This document shows, in pieces, positions 11,910 to 13,948 of a stretch of DNA of 13,948 bases (the stretch's first letter is position 1; the number at the start of each line of letters is the position of its first letter). Origin of the DNA: Halovenus sp. (lineage in GTDB: Archaea; Halobacteriota; Halobacteria; Halobacteriales; Haloarculaceae); contig JAQCNG010000029.1 in the NCBI GenBank assembly GCA_028275145.1, positions 1 to 13,948 of the forward strand. Reading direction: 5' to 3'. The translations under genes and the position numbers were made by a program. The notes under the pieces were generated by a model. That model was not told where the DNA came from, did no database searches, and saw only the letters and a program-made list of their open reading frames with translations.

Positions 11910-13430
11910 CTACAGCGAGAAGTTGACCGTCTTTGTCTGGGTGTAGTGGTCGACCGCCTCCTGTGCGGTCTCGCGGCCGATACCGGACTTCTTGTAGCCG
12001 CCGAACGGCTGGCCGGCGGGGAAGTCGTTGTAGGTGTTGACCCAGATGTTGCCGGCCTCGAGGTCCCGGGCGGCCCGGTGGGCGTTCGTGACGTTCTCGG
12101 TCAGGACGCCCGCGGCGAGTCCGTAGTCGACGTCGTTTGCCAGTTCCATCATCTCGTCGTACTCACTCCAGGTGAACACCTCCTGGACCGGGCCGAAAAT
12201 CTCCTCCTGGACGGCCTCGTTGTTGTGGTCGATCTCGTTTATCAGCGTCGGCGTGACGAAACAGCCGTCGGCCAGCGCGGCGTCGTCGGGTTGGTCGCCG
12301 CCGGTCAGGAATCTCGCGTCGGACTCGCGGGCGGTTTCGATGTACGACATGGTGTTCTCGACCTGCTCCTCGGTCACCTTCGGTCCGAGGTCGGTCGATT
12401 CGAGCAGCGGGTCGTTCAACTCGAGTTCCTCGGCGGCGTCGGCGAGTCTGTCGAGGAACTCCTCCTCGATATCCTCGTGGACGAACAGCCGCGAACCGGC
12501 ACAGCAACACTCGCCAGTGTTGAAGAAGATGGCGGTGATGGTCGTCTGTACCGCCTTTTCCAGGTCGGCGTCCGGGAACACGATGAGCGGACTCTTGCCG
12601 CCGAGTTCCAGCGTGACGTCGGTGATGTGCTCGGCCGCGCTCTGCATCACCTCGCTGCCGACGACGGTCGACCCGGTAAAGGCGAGTTTGCGGATGTCCG
12701 GGTGACTCGACAGCGGCGCGCCGGCGTCCTCACCGAAGCCGGTCACGACGTTGACCACACCGTCGGGGACGACATCGTCGACCTCCTCCATCAGTTTGAG
12801 CAGCGAGAGCGGTGTCTCCTCGGCAGGTTTGATCACAACCGCGTTCCCGGCGGCCAGCGCCGGCCCGAGTTTCCACGCCGCCATCAACAGCGGGAAGTTC
12901 CACGGGATGATCTGACCGACCACACCGTAGGGTTCGTTGTACGTCTGGACCGTCCGGCTGTCGTCGGTCTCGACAGTCTCGCCCTCGTGTGCCCGGGCGA
13001 CACCCGCAAAGTACCGGAAGTGGTCGACGACGAGCGAGATATCGATGCGTGCCTCGGTGATCGGTTTCCCGTTGTCCAGCGATTCGAGGTTGGCGAACGC
13101 CTCCTTTTTTGCCTCGACGCGGTCGGCCATCTCCGACAGCATCGCCTGGCGCTCTGCGGTCGAGTAGTCGCTGTACACGTCGTCGTAGGCCGCCCAGGCC
13201 GCGTCGACTGCCCTGTCGATGTCCGCGGCCACGCCCGCCTGTACCGACGCGAGCGTGTCACCTGTCGTGGGGTCCCGCGTCTCGAACGTCTCGCCGGAGG
13301 CGCTCTGGACCCACTCGCCACCGATGTACAGCCCGCGGTGCTCCGGGAGCACCTCGTTTGCCGTCTGCTCGTGTCGCTGGTTGATTGCCGATTTGCGCTC
13401 TGTTGCTGACGAGGAATCATCGACTGACAT
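11910..13430 (-). CDS. NAD(P)-dependent aldehyde dehydrogenase
   Basis: A 506-aa class 1/2-like aldehyde dehydrogenase, oxidising an aldehyde to its acid with NAD(P)+. All landmarks are present: PWNFP (176-180) with the oxyanion Asn178, the cofactor-binding VVIKPAE (198-204, Lys201), FTGST (251-255), VTLELGGKSP (272-281) with general base Glu275, FNTGECCCAGSR (303-314) with three adjacent cysteines and catalytic Cys309, EEIFGPV (410-416), and the closing PFGGYKKSGIGRE (475-487). The Gln before the Cys triplet in most relatives is Glu307 here. A polar tail (1-30) precedes the domain. ATG 13430 is chosen; the frame extends to GTG 13457, but that would run through the promoter. The substrate is not predictable from sequence (betaine aldehyde, phenylacetaldehyde or fatty aldehydes are options). 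Confidence 0.95.
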   Translation of the reverse strand: MSVDDSSSATERKSAINQRHEQTANEVLPEHRGLYIGGEWVQSASGETFETRDPTTGDTLASVQAGVAADIDRAVDAAWAAYDDVYSDYSTAERQAMLSEMADRVEAKKEAFANLESLDNGKPITEARIDISLVVDHFRYFAGVARAHEGETVETDDSRTVQTYNEPYGVVGQIIPWNFPLLMAAWKLGPALAAGNAVVIKPAEETPLSLLKLMEEVDDVVPDGVVNVVTGFGEDAGAPLSSHPDIRKLAFTGSTVVGSEVMQSAAEHITDVTLELGGKSPLIVFPDADLEKAVQTTITAIFFNTGECCCAGSRLFVHEDIEEEFLDRLADAAEELELNDPLLESTDLGPKVTEEQVENTMSYIETARESDARFLTGGDQPDDAALADGCFVTPTLINEIDHNNEAVQEEIFGPVQEVFTWSEYDEMMELANDVDYGLAAGVLTENVTNAHRAARDLEAGNIWVNTYNDFPAGQPFGGYKKSGIGRETAQEAVDHYTQTKTVNFSL

Positions 13431-13433
13431 ACA

Positions 13434-13462
13434 GCTAGTGTATTGGTAGACTAGCACATATG
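13434..13462 (-). promoter_or_regulatory. Aldehyde dehydrogenase promoter with palindrome
   Basis: GCTAGT (13434-13439) and ACTAGC (13450-13455) form an inverted repeat with a 10-bp spacer, just ahead of ATG 13430. CATATG (13457-13462) about 28 bp upstream is the best TATA candidate. The palindrome would then lie between TATA and transcription start, where a repressor would block initiation. A third CTAG follows at about 13477. CTAG is otherwise rare here. Factor unknown. Confidence 0.45.
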
Positions 13463-13521
13463 TCTTTTTGCGATTCTAGTGGTGTGTTTATTTGGCCGGT
13501 GTATTTTTTCAACGTATTACG

Positions 13522-13570
<49 letters not shown>

Positions 13571-13581
13571 TAACAGTATTC

Positions 13582-13609
13582 AACCGCCGTCGATGGCATA
13601 GACGGGGTT
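13582..13609 (+). repeat. Imperfect hairpin, likely left-end structure of the IS200/IS605 element
   Basis: AACC-G-CCGTC (13582-13591) pairs with GACGG-GGTT (13601-13609) around a 9-nt loop, leaving one bulged base. IS200/IS605 elements have subterminal imperfect hairpins with a bulge that TnpA recognises as single-stranded DNA. Position, 44 bp before tnpA, fits. The exact cleavage site cannot be set without the other end. Confidence 0.5.
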
Positions 13610-13613
13610 CCAA

Positions 13614-13626
13614 CGCAATTTTTAAG
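13614..13626 (+). promoter_or_regulatory. Promoter of tnpA
   Basis: TTTTTAAG within an AT-rich stretch, centred about 32 bp before ATG 13653, fits a haloarchaeal TATA box and a short leader. Confidence 0.5.
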
Positions 13627-13652
13627 ATATCTGACCGTGATAGTATGCATAG

Positions 13653-13948
<296 letters not shown>

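Noticed and set aside
11946..13409. A 487-codon open frame on the plus strand
   Set aside because: It is exactly antisense to the aldehyde dehydrogenase, whose motifs are all intact. Long antisense frames are common in GC-rich haloarchaeal genes.

Overview
The window looks like chromosome of an extremely halophilic archaeon (class Halobacteria). GC is high, and the proteins are acidic and poor in lysine. TATA elements of the TTTATA/TTTAAG kind sit about 25-35 bp before start codons, suggesting leaderless or short-leader mRNAs. There is an archaeal L21e ribosomal protein and a tRNA-Ala(GGC) with no encoded CCA. I cannot name genus or species from sequence alone.

Left part (1-2870, all minus strand): a Dol-P-hexose-synthase-like GT2 glycosyltransferase overlaps a GtrA membrane protein by 8 bp. 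Downstream, with its own promoter, is a protein of four CARDB-like beta-sandwich repeats that runs off the window edge and lacks any N-terminal signal peptide. A gene-free stretch follows (about 2870-3242).

Centre-left (3243-6716, plus strand): a tight five-gene operon. Every junction overlaps (7, 13, 4 and 8 bp), and three of the four internal starts have GGAGGT exactly 6 nt upstream. All five proteins are small, with one N-terminal hydrophobic helix directly preceded by Arg-Gly, as expected of archaeal prepilin-peptidase (class III) substrates. I read it as a multi-subunit pseudopilin-like cell-surface assembly whose ATPase and platform protein are not in the window. A 17-codon leader ORF lies between the promoter and the first gene and ends in an ATGA overlap with it.

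Centre (6717-8726): a gene-free spacer with a perfect hairpin, tRNA-Ala(GGC) on the minus strand, a divergent-looking rpl21e, a dUTPase/dCTP-deaminase-family gene (dut), and an Lrp/AsnC regulator. The regulator is divergent from carA across a 98-bp promoter region holding a near-perfect palindrome and repeated TTCGTA/TTCGAA elements.

Right part (8727-13948): carA (glutaminase subunit of carbamoyl-phosphate synthase); a convergent PfkB-family kinase homologue whose GAGD catalytic motif reads GEYG; a two-CBS-domain protein; a possible 30-codon ORF coupled to an unknown 125-aa protein; an NAD(P)-dependent aldehyde dehydrogenase with a palindrome in its promoter; and the left part of an IS200/IS605-type element (tnpA, truncated by the window end). 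This element is preceded by a double hairpin resembling the 3' scaffold of TnpB-associated RNAs. The genes form several unrelated housekeeping and accessory units rather than one pathway.
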